Shown here piece after piece: positions 40,701 through 43,700 of a stretch of DNA of 64,000 bases. Below the pieces are notes generated by a model that did not search any database, was not told where the DNA came from, and saw only the letters and a program-made list of their open reading frames with translations. The stretch comes from Aradus depressus (lineage: Eukaryota; Arthropoda; Insecta; Hemiptera; Aradidae), in contig OY759218.1 of assembly GCA_963662175.1 (NCBI GenBank), positions 22,162,480 to 22,226,479 of the forward strand, in the 5' to 3' direction. A program made the position numbers and the translations under genes. The first letter of the stretch is position 1, and each line of letters starts with the position of its first letter.

Positions 40701-43700
40701 GAGCACTACTAAGACTCAAAGTGAAACAATAACAATATTGGCCGAAATATATGTAAAAATCGGTATTAAATTGAAAATTGCAAAAAAATTAAAGATGTCT
40801 CATATGAATCGTAAATATGCGCGGAATTATAGAAAAGTCTAGTGCCGAGCAAATGCAAGAGCTACGGGAGCATCGAAAAGAAAATGAAAAATGATTTTAT
40901 CCCGACGTTTTCACGGAAAATCTACGGCGTGGACCTTGACTACGCCTTAATGTTTTTTTTTCTTTTTTTTTCATTTTTGGATTCAGAAAAGAAAGTATAA
41001 AAATGATCCAACTAAGGTTGAGGTGACATAGCCTCCTGAGGGAGACCTGACGAGCTTGTCAAGTCTCTTTCAGACTCCAGTCAGAATCAAATGAAGGGTA
41101 CCTCCAAAATCATTGAACCGTGTTTTTCTCTCCTGATTCAGGCTTGGCTCTTGCGCTACCTCAATTTAATTAATCAAAAAGAATAAAGCTATGAGCTGCC
41201 TGAGAAACACCTAGACTTCTCTATATTTTTATTTCGTTTCGAATTTGTTTTTTATTTTATTTATTTTTCTATTCATCATTCATTTAAACGCTTTTTTTTT
41301 TTTATGTAGGCATGTGTGCATTAAAAGAATATTAAATACAGTCTGTGAGGTGAAATTTGGAATTGGTGGTAGGTCAGACAGGTGTGTACTAACCACAAAT
41401 GTCAAACCAAACATAATTGAACTAAAAACGGTCGGATTTGTTTAATTAAAATGACAAATTTGTTGATGTTTTTGAAAGAGACGTACAAATGCAGCAAGGA
41501 CAATTATCACCTCACATACTCGTACTCTATATGAAGGAAATATTAAATTCAGGAGTTTCACTTTACTCCTGTCTAAATGTTAAGTTCTAGCGTCACTTTG
41601 TACCAAGATAGCACTAATTTAATTTATGAAATATTATATATCAATGGCGGCTTCTGAAACTTTTCTATTTTCACGAACAGTGTCGTCCAACTTCGTGATA
41701 TCTCCGAAATTACAACAGTCTCAGATTTCACAAATTTCAGTTTTTAATGGTTGAAATTAATTTTGAAACACCTCTATTCAAATCCATGAAGACTTAAGAT
41801 TACATATAAATTTTGTCCTAGGATGTGAAACAAATGAGAACGACAGTTTTAAAAATAGGAGAAACACAGAAGTATTCTTTCCGTCCAGACGTTATATTTA
41901 ATTATGTCTCAACTGTTAACTATTATTGTATTTATTTTAAAAATATTTAAATTTTTCAGTTTTCCTAAATGTTTTTGAAAATTACGTTTCTCTTACAGTT
42001 AACATTTGTTTTCATAAGGAACCTTATGTTGAGTTACACTATTAAGCGTGTCTACAATTAAAAAAAAAACTTTATTTCTCCAATTTTGAAAAAAATCAAC
42101 GTTCACTTTTGGCATACTGTTTCTTTGTCTCTATTCTTATAGATTTTTTTTTTGAGAATTTCTATTTTGACGATCTTCATCAATATTTAAAAGAAACTAT
42201 GAAATTCTTCGGGGCCATTTTGAGAATATTTATTTATTTTTAAATTTTGACATTTATTTAATCGAAAGAAAATATCAATTTTTCACCAATACTTCAACGT
42301 TGTTTTTTCAAGGGGGACTTCAAACACTTCGGCTGCAACAAACTAAAGTTGTATAAGTGAAATATTAACGAATTGAAATATTAACTGATAGATGTTAGAA
42401 TCAGTAAACAAGTTCTGCGGAATTTTCAAACGCTTGAGGGCTTCACTTGAAGATCGTAAACCAAACAGAGATTCTAAATGTACTCCAAATGAGGAACGAC
42501 GGACATATTTCCAGACCGGCAATATTACTTCCCCAGCTCGAATTATTTGTAATTAACTAAGTTTTCACACTCTTTTTAAACCGTTTTCCTTTTTGGCCAA
42601 TTTGGCTGTAAAAATAATCAGATGTCATATTTATTTATTTGTTTCCATTAAACCAAAACAGGATAATAGGATACGTCATAAGAATGTATACGTTAAGATA
42701 ACTTATAAATTTTATACAATAAACAGCTATTAACTGGGTCTGACACAAATGTCATTATTAATAACAAGCTTATACATTTGGTACATAAACAGCTATTAAC
42801 TTTTAGAGTCTGACACAAATGTCATTATTAATAACAATACTATTAAAAATAAAATAAATAAATAAATACTTGAAAATATAAGTACAAGAATAATAATATT
42901 AATAAATGCAGTAAATAGTTTTTAATTTAATTAAAATTAAGATAATAATTTTTAATAACTCTTTCGGAAGTATCTTTTCTACGACGACGTTTCGGGACGT
43001 CCTTCCGTCCCTTCATCATCTATAACAAATATAAATAAAATAAGAAAATGTATATTAAACAAATATAAATTATTGTTTAAAAAAAATAAATGAATAAGTA
43101 AAAAAATATGGATGAATATGAATAAATTAAAAAATGGAAATCAATAAATATATATAATCTCATTTAAAATTTCCATGTCTTCATTACATCGGCAGTTATC
43201 CACCTTCTCTGATCCACCGTTCTGAAACTCAATACGAACTCAAATGAAATTCTGAATTTTCTAAAAATGTTGCTAGAGCCGCCATTGTTATGTATATATA
43301 CATTTTTTTGTTTAATATTATTCAATGATAAAGCATGTTGTGTTTAAGATGTGTGTTGCTTTTGATGTGTTGTTGTATTGAGCATGCATTGTTTTATGCA
43401 ATAAGTGTTGTCTGCATGGTTGATGTTTAGAAGGAATGAACGAAGATGGCTCGTTTATTGGACAATATGGGAGACAAAAACGTGGCGAAACTTCATCAGG
43501 TGGTTTTGCTACCCTCGTCTAATCAAGTCATGGTTAGTATTCATTGATTAAAACTTGGAATATTGTCTGTCTGCGAAAGGCACATCATGCCATTCCCCAC
43601 CCTAGCTATTATTACGGCTAGCTAGCCATGTATTACCAAGCCTAAAGAGTTTTTTTCTCATATTACTATTTTATCTGTGAAAACATTGTGGCTTCATTTA

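Larger units (their letters stand above)
39635..41000 (+). repeat. CCAGC-family repeat broken by two other insertions
   Basis: Starts GTGTACTTCCCCAGCTCAAA. The family sequence is interrupted by the family-C fold-back (39803-40296), resumes with AGGTGTCGTCCGTATGG and TTATCACGTCCACAGATACGG, is interrupted by another element (40395-40951) exactly in the family's T-run, then resumes TTTTCATTTTTGGATTCAG. Confidence 0.75.
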
